From assembly GCA_018343915.1 (NCBI GenBank), contig JABRWF010000002.1:3844001-3908000 (forward strand): a DNA stretch of 64,000 nucleotides. Reading direction: 5' to 3'. This document shows, piece by piece, positions 1 to 11,682 of this stretch (positions are counted from its first letter, which is position 1; the number at the start of each line of letters is the position of its first letter). Both the position numbers and the translations under genes were made by a program. The notes under the pieces were generated by a model. The model searched no databases, was not told where the DNA came from, and saw only the letters and a program-made list of their open reading frames with translations. Origin of the DNA: Agroathelia rolfsii. Taxonomy: Eukaryota; Basidiomycota; Agaricomycetes; Amylocorticiales; Amylocorticiaceae.

Positions 1-498
1 AAGAACAGTTCTGTCGACATTCTCACTGAATGCTGAATTGTCTGATGTGCGGCGTGATGCTAGTGGCAGGTAGGTCTTTGACGGAAGATGGGGAACACAA
101 AAGGGAAGGGATTGCAACACAGCAAGGATAGCGAGGATAAATAGCCACTTTTGTCACCGTTGGCCCATACCGGCGTCTAGAAATCGCGGCTAGGAATATG
201 AAGGGATGCAAAGTTGTCCGAACAGGATCAACACAACCCTGGCTAGGAACTCCTCTGGACCTGTGCTCAGTTTGATGGTGTGCCCCACTACTTGCAAGGG
301 CCAATATAAACCGAGTGAGCTGGGGGCAGTGTACATAGTAGCAAAGGTTTTCAACAGACGTGCTTAAAAAAACACGGATCTTTTTTTTCATAGAATGGGG
401 TTAAACAAAATGACATAAGAACAATATAATAATACATGACTAATTTTCATCAATACAGTTAAGGGTGACACCTGTTACAAGGTGCTAAGGGTTGGCGT
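1..498. other. Left edge, no gene recognised
   Basis: No frame shows a conserved domain or a convincing splice pattern. A minus-strand open frame at 23-391 has no recognisable domain and unremarkable composition, so I do not call it. The part next to 499 is probably the 3' flank of the monooxygenase gene. Confidence 0.5.
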
Positions 499-1905
499 TT
501 ATTCTTTCGAAGCTGAGTGATGCGCCAGAAACCGACCGAGGGTGGCTTGCAGTGCGTTTTCACTAAACTGAGTTTCTATCCCCATGAAAGACATTTCCGC
601 ATTTTGCTTTGCGCGGGGGAACATCTCGTTTTCATACTCCGTTACAGACGCAGACAAAGCATTACGACTGACGGCTGCATCAGAACTGAGTAATCCATCT
701 TTGCGTAAGATAATCGCACGTCCAAGCTTGAGTGCATCTTCCATAGCAACGTTGACGCCTACTCCAGCAAAAGGCGACATCAGATGTGCCGCATCCCCTA
801 TAAGCGTCAATCTAAAACCTTATATTAGATACTCTTGATATTTAGAAGATCAGGGTAAAAACTCGCCCAGATTTGTGCTCCCATTCGATACCCACTGGAA
901 GCATATAAAGCCGACGAATAAGGAGAGGTTCATCACTCTTCAAGATGAGGTCCTTCAATTCCTGAATCCAAGTAGGAAAATATTGATCAACGAACTGCTC
1001 TCTCGCAGTGGAAGATTCCCAATCAATCCCCTTCTCTTGATTCCACGTCTCGGGTAAACGAAGCATGGCATATATAAGCGCATGTCCATTGTCCTGGATC
1101 CGTGCTGCCAACATACGTTCGTGATCGATGGTCAGACAGCCCCCTGAGCCGATAAAGTGAGCCATCTCAGGACGCCGGGTCCGGACGTCGCGGATAACAG
1201 CCTCAAAGGCAGTGATACCGCAGTAAAATGGTTTCTCCTGAGTCAGAAGGGGTCTTACTTTAGACCACGCTCCGTCTGCACCAACGACGAGATGAAAACC
1301 ATGCTCGACGCTGCCATTCTCAAAATGAAGATTATATACTCCCACTTCATTAGCTGATGCTTCAACACTACGCAGTTTCTTGCCCCATAAAACCGTGTTG
1401 GGTGCTAAAGAGTCGAGCAGAATATCGCGAAGCTTCAGGCGGTCAATCTCGGGACGGTTACGGCCATGGTTGTTCCCAGTAATGTTTTCGTCAAGATAGA
1501 CTTTGCCAGTCGAATCAAGAAGCTTATATATTTCAGTCTCAGGGTGCACATGCTTGAGCCATTCGTCCCAGAGCCCTGAAAGGAGTGTAAATCATTTCTC
1601 CAGCGCCGGAGATCCAAAGAATGGTGTACAAGAAAACGAACCTGCTCCACGAAGAGCAAGCTGCCCCGTCTCTGCATCGAGATCTAGTGTACCTCCTTGA
1701 CCGCGCGCGTCTCGAGAGTATTCAAACTCATAGACGGTACAAGGTATGTCATTGCTTTGCAATAAACGAGCGAAGGTTAAACCTGCTGGACCGGCTGTAT
1801 TGAATGATTAGATTCCCTATATATCAAAGCTGCATAAAAAGTAAGAGCAAGATATGGATATTCACCCCCAATGATGGCAATCTTGATGTTGTTCGAAGAT
1901 GACAT
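499..1905 (-). CDS. FAD-dependent aromatic-ring-type monooxygenase, copy A (TetX/UbiH-like, PF01494)
   Basis: Predicted class A flavoprotein monooxygenase: it binds FAD, is reduced by NAD(P)H and hydroxylates an unknown small molecule. Predicted exons on the minus strand are 1866-1905, 1642-1794, 867-1575 and 499-811, giving 404 aa. Visible motifs are the Rossmann GxGxxG (IGAGPAG) near residue 13, the FAD/NADPH motif GADGAWSKVRPLL, and the FAD-ribityl motif GDAAHLMSPFAGVGVN. Exons 1 and 2 match copies B and C (exon 2 is 153 nt in all three). Their 1022-nt last exon is here split into 709 + 313 nt by a 55-nt intron (812-866). A GT donor cannot keep the frame; a GC donor (GG|GCGAGT) joins SG|LTLIGDAAHL exactly as in the paralogues. 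A TATTTAAA lies about 85 bp upstream. The substrate cannot be inferred. Confidence 0.85.
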
Positions 1906-2754
1906 ATGGCTATTCAAGTCGACTGAAATGTAGAAAGCAACTGTGTTCTTGGTAACTCAGAGCTACGAGTCCAGGTATGACTGTCAGCGTTTAAATACTT
2001 TGGAAGCGGTAGATCTTGTTGATGTGCCTTAGCTCAAGCTGGTTCGCAGTGTTGCGAGTACACACGGCAGGAGTAAAGGTCATTGAGATACAAGCCGTTA
2101 CACGTACCACGGCCGTTTGTACACGCCCTCATCGGCATAACGTGGCAAAGTGAAAATACCAGAGCTTCCTGCCGTGTTTGTCGGAACCGAAACTATCCCA
2201 AACATTACCTGGTGGTAGTTTGGCGATGTTCCGTCTCTTTTACATCAACAAATAGCAGTAACAGATCAGAAGCATGCAATTTGTAAATTCAAATCCGTTA
2301 CCATGCTCACCAGAGCTGAATCTGGGTTCGTAACATCGTGGTTTGCGAAATCCACCGACCACCTATGAGTACATGTACTACCATCGACATATACCGGTAT
2401 AGTCTCAGCGTCAGACATCAATATATTCTTTATGCTATTTTTTTGTTATTTGGGATGTTCAATAGATTATATGTATCGCTACCTGCAATATTATAGATAA
2501 TGTTGTACAGTTCACTGGAATAATACGAGCTGCTCATACTATAGCATATGCTCGAAGCTCCAGTTTATAATTTCTATATCAAGAGCGCTTTGTATGTGCC
2601 TGGGCCAACAAATTGCCTTCACAAGTGCAACTAGAATGAATTACGAGACAGGAAGAGATCCTTTCTCGATACTTTGTAGCACACCTAACGCTAAAGCAAC
2701 TTGTAGCAATATATCAGTATAAATCGCTGCTTGGAAATGTGTGTTACATACTTC
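1906..2754. other. Intergenic, upstream of monooxygenase A
   Basis: AT-rich, with no supported coding region on either strand. It holds the promoter of monooxygenase A and the 3' flank of DUF6533 copy 1. Confidence 0.5.
1990..1997 (-). promoter_or_regulatory. Possible TATA box of monooxygenase A
   Basis: TATTTAAA on the minus strand, 85 bp upstream of the chosen ATG. Position and sequence suit a core promoter, but no other evidence is available. Confidence 0.35.
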
Positions 2755-4518
2755 CTATGAGTATGATTCCAAATCGAAATTTTCTAGTTGCCGAGAAATA
2801 ATGTGGGTCATGGTGATGTCTATTGTGTCATGTTCTTCGTCACCACTAACAATGGTAGCATTCATGTTCTCTTTCAGGTTGAGTATGATGCGCGATGTCA
2901 TGGCTATCGATATACTATCCAGTCGAGACTCTTTCAAAATACCGTTCGTCTCCGAGGATCAGATAATAATGAGCTTACCATACCGATAGCCAGGTGATTG
3001 AACCAGGAACAAGGAAGGACTTGAAAAATAACGATGAAAATAAGTAGCGAACCCTGAAAATGCATGTTTGAACCATAACCCACACTATGTATCTATAAAA
3101 AGTTATATGTAAATAGCGCATTAGTTTACGCCATTTAAAAAAATAAAAATAAAAACTCACGAAGTACGTCACAATATTCATGAAAAATATTAGTGACATC
3201 GACCTGTATACATTCAAGTTTAGATTGAATATTAGTTTTGAAAATAGCACTTAAATATTTCAGAAAACAAAAATGACTAACAAAAAATATATAAGGCCTG
3301 GTTTCGTTCCATGTGAATCGGAAATTATAGTGGAAGGATTGTACAAAATAAACTCTTACCATCTCGAAGCATGATTGTGCTAAGAAACGGCCTCCCGTAG
3401 ATGTCTCGCGAGGCTTTAGCCATTTTCCATGTCTTGTTGATCGTCAAGGAAACAATGATTACTTCCCAGATAACGAAGATAATCCAGTAATACTTTGTAA
3501 CTTGCGAGAGTCTGTGGTTAAACGAGATCGCAAATTTGTTGTTAACAAGTACGCTTACAGCTTGTCCTGGTAGTATTAACCAAATTTGGTTCAGCAATTT
3601 TTTTTCCGTACAACAAATGTTTGGGTTTGAATTGAGTGTTGAAGTCCAAGCATATAACCGAAGATACAAACTCACGGGGTACCAGTGTATACAGTTAGAC
3701 ATCCGTATAAATACACAGCTGGGAAATTGAGGTTGGTTACGAGAACCCACTATTATCATATAAAGTTAGGCATTGGAATGTCGAATCTTGTAATGACTTA
3801 CCAAAGCGAAGCATGAGAACAACAACGAAAACGGAATTATAATCCGGAGGAATTTTTTCTGATGTCCATATAAGGCTGAAATACGCCAAATCTGCAGGCC
3901 TGATTTCGAAATTATGCGTCAATCTACATTGTAGAGCGAAAGGAGATGTGTTTTCGCCTTACCCCACATGAGGAGTTGTGACACAAACATAAGAGAAGCA
4001 TACCCGACATTGACGACATGGCACCTGTGGAAATTGCGTGTTCCAGTCCGGATCATATATGATACGTTAGAAAACGAATCGATACCACTGCGGGAGTATA
4101 TTTATTAGATGTCTGCTCTCCCAGAATGAGGAATACAGAGAAGGGAAATACTCTAGGTGTCGGAGATTCGAAGACGACGGCAAACCGACCAACGTTGATA
4201 ATTAAAGATAAGTAACGATTGACGAGAAACACAATAGCGACTATGTGGAACGGCCGGTGCCATATCAAACGAATTTCGAGCCCAAAAGTGAGAATATGAT
4301 CATAGCAGAGTAAAACTAGGAGGATATAGTTTGGTTATATTAGCATTGCATAGTTTTCCAATAACTGGGATGATACACACCAATGGAAACGACAAAAAAG
4401 TAATTCATGGTAGTCCTGGAGTCGTAAAAAGCGTCATTAAGGGAGTAATTGCCAATAGAAAATGTATCATTTACGCTTTCAGCGGTGTAAGGCCAGTGTC
4501 AGAACCATCCGAGAGCAT
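2755..4518 (-). CDS. DUF6533 integral membrane protein, copy 1
   Basis: Member of a basidiomycete multispanning membrane family (DUF6533, PF20151) of unknown function. The domain exon reads VLLCYDHILTFGLEIRLIW and continues into a transmembrane stretch ending in NRYLSLI. The family motif IWRISALYGHQKKF and the C-terminal MTSRIILNLKEN follow. The start is ATG 4518 (MLSDGSDTGL). Exon 2 is 35 nt, as in copies 2 and 3. An 8-nt microexon lies at 3559-3566 and a 9-nt microexon at 3084-3092; both keep the frame. The protein ends ENFDLESYS. The copy looks intact. It is the downstream member of a same-strand pair with copy 2. Confidence 0.75.
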
Positions 4519-6030
4519 GGCAATGGCATAAGGAAGAAAGATGATTGATGTGAAGGGTGGAGTTTGTAGTGTAAGCTCAGCAGGCGGGATTTTGTCGGTT
4601 TTCGTGTTTCGTGGCAATCCTGCTTGATGAGTATAATAGACTATTAGTCAGAACCGGTGCAAATCCGTTATTCAGCTAGTAGTCCCAAAACAATGCGATT
4701 TCCCGTCCATCAAGCTTGTCGAGTGTTTACTGAGCCTTACTGTCGTGCATAAAAAAGCACTAAATAAGAAATGTACCACTATACCGGTCCACGGTGTGCC
4801 GACCCTGCCATCAAGGAGCAACCATCAGACAGATTTATGCGGAGCCAACTGCGTAACCCCTCATAGCCGACAGAGACCATAAGTGCAAGGCTGAGTCTTG
4901 ACTGACACTTCAGATGCTTTTTGTGTATGATATGAATACTGATACCTAAGCGAGGCCACATGCACATACCAGTAGTGATCTATTCACCGGGAAGACTGTG
5001 GAAACCGATCGTATGGATTTCAGAGGCATCCCATAGTGTTTGAAAAAGAATAGGAGTGGTGGTTGCAGGGCTGGCTAGACCAAGTACACTGACGCTGTTG
5101 CCACGTTCAACAGTTTAGGGATCACAGCTCTTTTGGATGCGCTGGTAAGATTCAAATAAGACAAGTCAATCCGGCTTTAGATACATACTAGCACCAGTGA
5201 ACATACTCCGAATTTGGGCCGCGCCGGCGGGGTTTCAGTGCGATTTCAGCTAGTAATTAAAAGACCCAAGAGCCAAAAATAATGGCACGTTCAAATTTGA
5301 AAGTTTGCCATCGTTCATGCGTCCATGTCCCGGCATCATAGCCATTGGGATCGCTAAGGAAAGTCCCAGACCCTACAGTTAACCTTGTACCTGTCCGGTT
5401 GCTGTTGGCTTGACAGTGTCCCTTAGGCAGACTCCGACATTCACTGACAACCGATGAACTTGATAGAGCGGCCGATAGACGCGTAAGTGGCTGAAGTGGC
5501 GCCAACGATCCGTAACTTGGGGTTTAATACGGCAACTCACCAACTCGAACACTCATCGGTCCCAGTATCACACATGTAAATGATGTAATTCACTGATAAA
5601 TTGCAGCCGGTAGCACATGCAAATACGCGAAACACCTGATTTCGCAAATGTGCTTTGTTTTCCAAAGTTAGATCCATGCGGGTAGACATGGCTCTGAGCC
5701 ATTTGGAACTTTTATCTACTATGACCGTATCGTCCATTAGCTAATAGTATACTGTTGCGAGTAATAATACATGACTGGTTTTAATCATTCTGAGTGACCA
5801 TATAGCTCGGCACGCTAGTCTCGGCTTACATATATGTATGCCATCTTAACGACACCCATAAACCGGAAACAACCTCCCGAACAGCTCACAGAGCATGCCA
5901 CACAGTAGTTTTCTTATCCCTACGATATATCCAACCTGGGGGGAACGTATCAATAAAATAATTGTTAAGTCGATGTCAATCCATATAGTTGCTTGGTAGT
6001 AAAGACGTCCACGCACCAGCAGAAAACGTA
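4519..6030. other. Intergenic between DUF6533 copies 1 and 2
   Basis: No recognised gene. Two minus-strand open frames (5537-5737 and 5257-5505) could be spliced, and one contains a short cysteine-bearing stretch, but neither has a recognisable domain. About 15 identical bases near 4816 recur near 8046, upstream of copy 2, which suggests 5' flanks were duplicated with the genes. Confidence 0.4.
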
Positions 6031-7776
6031 TCATACATCCTCATTAAATAGTTCCAATTGGCGGGAAACGATGTTGGTCATGGTGATGTCAGCCGTGACG
6101 CGCTCATCGCCGCCACTGACAATCGAAGCGTTCATGTTCTCTCTAAGGTTGAGTATAAGGCGCGATGTCATAGTAATTGACACACTGTCGGTTGAGATAT
6201 GAATCATTTGTTCCCTCTCCTTTTTGGATGGCATGTGCAGGGGAGAGAGATGGGCAAACATACCATGTTGAGATCCACGAGAGGGAGGCTTGGGACAGGT
6301 AGGGCTTATTGAGAGGTAAGGGAATCAAGTTCCATTTTTAATCATGGAACGAGATGATGAAATACCGAGGTAATCTATAGAGAATGATCAAGATATGGGA
6401 GGACAACATCAAAAAAAGATACTTACAATAAAGGTCATAATATTGGCAAGGCAAAGAGCCAACATAATCCTACATATATAGTCACATATTTGCACCCAAG
6501 AGCATTTGAGATAGACGACCGACAAGAAATAAAAGAGACCTATGATTGTGTGTGAGTATCAAGAATACTACGGTCGACAAAATGCTCACCGTATTGGAGG
6601 AGGACGGTACTCAGAAACGGCCTCCCGTAAATACCCTGTGTGGTCCGTACAGTTCTCCACGTCTTGATGATAGTCAAGAAGACGACAAGCAATTCCCAGA
6701 CAAGCTGAATTACCCAGGTGACTGTTGCACCTGCAGTAGCGGTATCGGTTAGAGTGTTAAGGCCGGATTAACATTAGACTGGCAGATCCCCGGTGGCTAA
6801 GCACACGTACCAGTAATACTAGATGAACGGAATCAGTAACAGTTCAGTGATGACACTTGGAAGACTCGTTTGGAGGAGGGAGGGAAGGACGGTTGCACAG
6901 ATGACTCTTAATGCGTACTCACGATACTCCCGGTACTTCCGGTACATATGGGGACATGCAGCCGTATTCGTATGTAGGCGAAATGCTGAGGGAGCCAATA
7001 ACTATCCACTAGCGGTCCAGCTGATTAAGCGTTACAAAACATGGGATTTTAATGCAAGTTTACCGAACAGAGGACCGTCAAGGTTAGGGGGAAAATGACC
7101 ATCGTATATAGAAACTTCCTGTTGTGTCCATATAGAGCTGAAACGCGCCAGAACTGTATGCCTTTAGAAAACGAGACGAAAGATGTGAGAAACAAAGCAT
7201 GTATAATTTGGATAATGGGAATATCTTATTGACTTACCCCACATAACAATCTGAGATATATTCATAATAGAACTGTGGATGGTAGAAACGATACGACATC
7301 TAAAAACAATTCATATTGAAACCAGGCCTGTAGTTAATGGGTAAACTCGTGACTACCCCTGTGAATATGCTGATATTAGATATCTTCTCTGTATCAGCAT
7401 AAAAGTATGGAAAATACTTGGTATGACAGAGGCACGAAGATAGCAGCCAGCCGGATGAAATTGGCAATCAAAGATAGGTAGCGATTGACAAGCCAGGCAA
7501 TAGTGACAATGTGAAAGGGTCGGCGCCATACCAGGCGAATTTCGGGGCCGATGGTGAGAAAGTAATCATAAAAGACCAGCACTACGATTGTTTTTCCAGA
7601 TGATTCAGCCGATTTCATCGCGACTCAATACAGCACATACTGATAGCAGCGACAAAAAAGCCGTGAATGGACTCCCTATGGACATGCAACATGCGTCACC
7701 AGGAGGAATTGAAAAGAAGCAATAGTGCTCACGCTGTCACCACTGGAACACCAGTGTCCATGCCGGCAGAGAACAT
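6031..7776 (-). CDS. DUF6533 integral membrane protein, copy 2
   Basis: Paralogue of copy 1 with the same exon phases. The start is ATG 7776 (MFSAGMDTGVPVVTA). Exon 2 is 35 nt. The DUF6533 exon reads MLVFYDYFLTIGPEIRLVW, and later motifs are FWRVSALYGHNRKF, the helix WVIQLVWELLVVFLTIIKTW and MTSRLILNLRENMNAS. The 8-nt microexon is at 6811-6818 and the 9-nt microexon at 6366-6374. The exon beginning WIVIGSLSIS stays in frame only with the acceptor near 7050. No lesion was found. Function unknown; the topology is multispanning membrane. Confidence 0.75.
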
Positions 7777-8870
7777 GAAATGGGGAAAGAGGGCAAAGAA
7801 TGGAAGAGGTCTACTATGTTACATGAAGACAAATATGCGGGGATTCATCGGCTTCACCATTTCGTCGCAGTTCCAGTTCCTAGACAGACTCGACGTGTTC
7901 GACGTGCAAGGATAGGCACAGATATGCTATACTGTTGCGCAAACCCCGAGACACCCCGATTTCCACGGTCCACTCTGCTTTTTAAGTTGACGGCAATGTA
8001 ATTGCGCCATTGGACGGACAATAGTTATGTATCGACCCTGTCAGCTACGAGCAACCATCAGACTTGGAAAAAGCTTGTACCCCACTAACCATTGGCAGGA
8101 GGAGCCCTCACAGCTGGGTTGTAATAGATCGTGACGATAATACCGGGCTGCGATAGCAACGTGGACGTCCAATCGCTATGATAGCTTTCACGTATGACTG
8201 ATGTTAGTGTGCCGTGCCAGTCTTTAAGCAGTCTTAATCAGCTTTTCCAGGAAAATTGCCGATGTATCGGTAAGTTGGACATAGGTTACCAGCCTATACT
8301 TTTGAATGAAGAAGAATCATAATCGATAGGCGCAGACGTAGATAGAATCAAATGCAGTCCCCACATGAACATAAATGCCTAGTATTTCTTCCATTGGCAG
8401 CATTCCAGAGCTCGGAAACGCAAGTAAGCGAGCGAAAAAAAGTCAGGCGAGATCGGTAACCATTGACTGCAGATGAATTGATGCGCTGATAGTCTCATCC
8501 AGTCTAATACCTCTTCAGTGGTCTAAATTGAACTCCGAGCCGGTATCTTGGCACAGGTTAGCAGTTAAGGTTCTTTGTTACCCATGGCGTGCATCACAAA
8601 ATGAAATTCCCGTTTGCGCTGCTGAATCCCGACCTCGGGATTATGCACCATACCTTGGCAATGCAAGTCGCTGCAACTCGGGACCATAGTTCGAAGACTC
8701 CAAGTGGCTGGGCACCACTACATGTGATAAGGACGCGCGGGTGGCTGAAGTGTGGCGCGTGTGATCCGTCCCGTGGCTGGAGGTGCATCATTGCTGCAAC
8801 CGGAGTCGTCCACCTCTATTACACCTTTGTTAGCTTATTGCAGGGTCTCTTGCCTCCCACTCTACGCGTC
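7777..8870. other. Intergenic upstream of DUF6533 copy 2 and of the ceramidase
   Basis: Contains the divergent 5' regions of both neighbours. A plus-strand open frame running into the ceramidase (from 8589) starts upstream of the conserved N-terminus and is probably leader. No separate gene is supported. Confidence 0.45.
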
Positions 8871-10168
8871 ATGAACTCGACCTACGTCGGCTACTGGGGC
8901 CCCGTCACTGCTACCCTCGACTGGTGCGAGGCCAACCACCAGTTCTCGCATTACATTGCCGAGATGGCCAACACATTGTCCAACCTTTTTACCATCGGTA
9001 TCGCGCTCTACGGAGCCCATTGGGCGCGTACACTCCCTGCGCGATACATGATATGTTTTCTGGTACATACATTTGTCTCTTGAATCTTTATTTTATATCT
9101 GGAATACTGTGGGACTTATTACTTATGTCATGCATGGATGTCGTTCCCGGAAATTTATTGAAAAGACATTCAGTATCGTTGGCCTTGGCAGTTTTGCGTT
9201 CCACTCGACACTACTCTTTAGTGCTCAACTAGCTGACGAGCTACCAATGATTATCTCCGTTAGCTGGGGCATCTTCATATTGCTCGATACCGCACCTGGA
9301 TTCTCGCTCTCGTCACATCGCTCACAGTTCCTGCTATTGGTAGCACTGGCATTTGACATTCTCTTTTCCGTTAGCTAGTATGTTATTTCTGCTTGATTCT
9401 CTATCTTAAACTTGTACACTTCCTCCCATTCCTCTTATGGCAAGTTCCTGACGAAATCTCTTTAAAACAAAAAAAGTTTCATTTACAGAAACCCCGTCTA
9501 CCACCAAGTCGTCTTTGCCACGCTCTTGATCAGCACCGCGTTCCGGACGTGGTACCTCCTCAACCGACACAAAACTCCCGTGCCAATCCCTTCCGAAAAA
9601 AAGGCCACTTCGACGTGCATGTTTGCTATCGGCGGAGCAACTTTTGCATTTGGTTTTCTAGTGTGGAATTTGGATAACATCTTTTGTAGTACGTTGACGA
9701 GGTGGAAGGTCGCAATTGGATGGCCCGTAGCGTTTTTGCTTGAAGGTAAGATGATATGTTTTTTCTCCTACGCTAGGGGCTTAAATGCTTTTTCAATATG
9801 ATTAGGGCACTCATGGTGGCATATATTTACCGTACGTCCGCTAAAGCACATTAAAGTATAAATCGCTCAAATATGTGAAATCAACATAGGGGCTGGGCAG
9901 CTATCTTATGACTGTTGGAGATATCTGTAAGTCGATTCCATACTTATCCCTGTCGTACAAGAACTGAATGGAAACGTATTCTGTGGCTCAAAAAAAAAAG
10001 ACCTGTGAGTTGCCTTCTCCCTAAAATTCGTCCTATACGCTCATGGAAACCATTTATTTCGTGCATAGAACCCTCGGTATCAAGGACGACCACCGAAAAT
10101 ACGATCTAACATATAACAGTCTATACCTGCCGCGTGTGGTACATGCCAACAGGACAAAAGTAAAATAG
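8871..10168 (+). CDS. Alkaline ceramidase (YPC1/YDC1/ACER family)
   Basis: Predicted ER/Golgi multispanning hydrolase that releases fatty acid from (phyto/dihydro)ceramide. Family motifs are GYWGPVTATLDWCEANHQ near the N-terminus, VGLGSFAFHSTL, QLADELPMI and HSWWHIFTGLGSYLM. The conserved Glu, Asp and His/Ser residues of the metal-dependent family are present. Predicted exons are 8871-9062, 9166-9377, 9477-9745, 9806-9831, 9890-9926, 10001-10004 and 10069-10168. They sum to 840 nt (279 aa) with no frame break. The exon at 10001-10004 is only 4 nt; without it the frame runs into a stop, and with it the product reads DIYLTLGIKDD, like other family members. The gene converges on EF-Ts. Confidence 0.85.
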
Positions 10169-10460
10169 TTGTTGTGGGATTTATGATTATTAACTGGGCT
10201 GTATAGCATCTTCCCTCTTGTTGTTCTCTTCCATTCTTGTTTGCATGCACAATAGAACAATATTAAATCATTAGAGCTACGATACATTTTTTTTTCGTGT
10301 CACGGAATGAGTGGTGGTTTGACAATTGGTGAGCGTTAATGTAAATAATGAATGTTTGTGTACGGTGTATCGTCTATATCTGAGTCGTCTAGAGCTCGAG
10401 GAGTAATATGATCTGTTGGCGCTGAATTTTTTGACGAATAGCTGCGAGTCAAAACCATTG

Positions 10461-11489
10461 TTATAGCACTTCGCCGACGGTCCACCTGGCCAAGTCGAGT
10501 ACGGCGACCTTGGCTTTGCGTTCCTCCGCCCACTTCTCCAGCACAATACGAACAGTTTCATCCTGAATGCCGCCCACATTCATCATGAATTGCTGGTCAT
10601 ACAGCGCCGTCTCGTCCACGACACCCTCTTCCGACGCATATACTGAGCGTGTGTCGAACCCTACGGTCTGGCGTGCAATAGCAGCCTCGAGACGTTCCAC
10701 TTCGGCAGCAAATGCTGGATCCTTGAATAGCGCTGGCAATTCAGGTGACTTGAGCGCAAGTAGAGCCAGTGCACCAACGCGGCCCGTGTGACCATTACTC
10801 AACGACCCGTGCGCGTATGCAGCAAGGCGCAAGCCGTGGTTGGGGCTGCCCGGGTTGGACTGCATCACCGCCGTCGCACGGCGCAGTACAATGTTCTCCC
10901 CCACCTTCGCAATCGTTTCCTTGATCGCACTCTCAACGGTTTGAGGTGGCGACCCGCTAGGACCCGCAGATGACGACGCCTCAGACATAAGCGGGGCGTC
11001 GTTCAGCCACGCCAAGTCGCATGCGCGCAAGAACGCCGCGCTGGTATGGTCCGGTCCAGGCTCCTCGGAATGGAACGCAGCCGTACGCGCGATATCCCGC
11101 GCAAGGCGCTGGAAAAGCTCGTTCCGGCCCACAAAGTCTGTCTCGCAGTTAAGCTCGACGAGGGCACCGCGCACAACACGGCCCTGTTGGCCCACAGAGC
11201 CGATCCCGCGAGAAAGCACGGCGGTGGAGACGAGGCCTTCGCCCGTCGCGCGGTCTTGCAGCTTCGAGGCCTTTTTGGCGCCAGTGGCAATTAAGTCTTG
11301 TTGAAGCCAGTCGAGTGCAGCGTCGACGTCGTTGTTTGTCGCGGACAGGGCCTCGCGCGCTTTCGTGAGCGAGACTTCGGTGCGTTTGCGGAGCTCGGCG
11401 ACGAGTTTGACGGGTACTTTGGCAGCTTCGCTTGCAGTTGAATAAGTCCTGTACAGTGGGCGTGTTGCTTGTAGTGAGCGTCTGAACAT
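10461..11489 (-). CDS. TSF1: Mitochondrial elongation factor Ts
   Basis: Guanine-nucleotide exchange factor for mitochondrial EF-Tu. The gene is intronless and encodes 342 aa. Residues 1-20 form an Arg/Ser-rich presequence (MFRRSLQATRPLYRTYST). A UBA-like N-terminal domain follows (VAELRKRTEVSLTKAREAL, then DWLQQDL), and the EF-Ts signature CETDFVGRNELFQRLA comes next. The dimerisation domains carry the GENIVLRR and AAYAHG motifs. I chose ATG 11489 rather than the upstream frame extension because the targeting sequence and the homologous region begin there. It is divergent from NAF1, with 193 bp between the start codons. Confidence 0.93.
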   Translation of the reverse strand: MFRRSLQATRPLYRTYSTASEAAKVPVKLVAELRKRTEVSLTKAREALSATNNDVDAALDWLQQDLIATGAKKASKLQDRATGEGLVSTAVLSRGIGSVGQQGRVVRGALVELNCETDFVGRNELFQRLARDIARTAAFHSEEPGPDHTSAAFLRACDLAWLNDAPLMSEASSSAGPSGSPPQTVESAIKETIAKVGENIVLRRATAVMQSNPGSPNHGLRLAAYAHGSLSNGHTGRVGALALLALKSPELPALFKDPAFAAEVERLEAAIARQTVGFDTRSVYASEEGVVDETALYDQQFMMNVGGIQDETVRIVLEKWAEERKAKVAVLDLARWTVGEVL

Positions 11490-11682
11490 CGTCGTTGTCG
11501 CGCCGGGTGCGGAGCAGAGGAGAACTTGGAGGAAGATGTGGAGGTTAGTGGGGAAAATGAAGAGGAAAATAGGAAATAAATAAGTAAAAATTAGCCGTGA
11601 CTTTTTTGTGAATTTTGACCATCGCATACAACTTGCTTTGACCCACTTCATTACTTGTATCGTGACTCTACCATACACTAGC
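11490..11682. promoter_or_regulatory. Compact shared promoter of EF-Ts and NAF1
   Basis: A 193-bp gap separates divergent start codons, so both 5' UTRs and promoters must lie here. No clear TATA box is seen. Confidence 0.5.

Noticed and set aside
23..391. 122-codon minus-strand open frame at the left edge
   Set aside because: No conserved motif and no codon pattern; could be chance or the end of an unseen gene.
5257..5737. Two minus-strand open frames, one with a CNLSVNYIIYMCDTGTDEC stretch
   Set aside because: The splice between them is not convincing, and there is no signal peptide, no paralogue and no recognisable domain.
9063..9165. Possible extra ceramidase exon (open frame through WNTVGLITYVMHGCRSRK)
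   Set aside because: The frame is open by chance; ceramidase family alignment joins RYMICFL directly to TFSIVGLGSF, so this is treated as intron.
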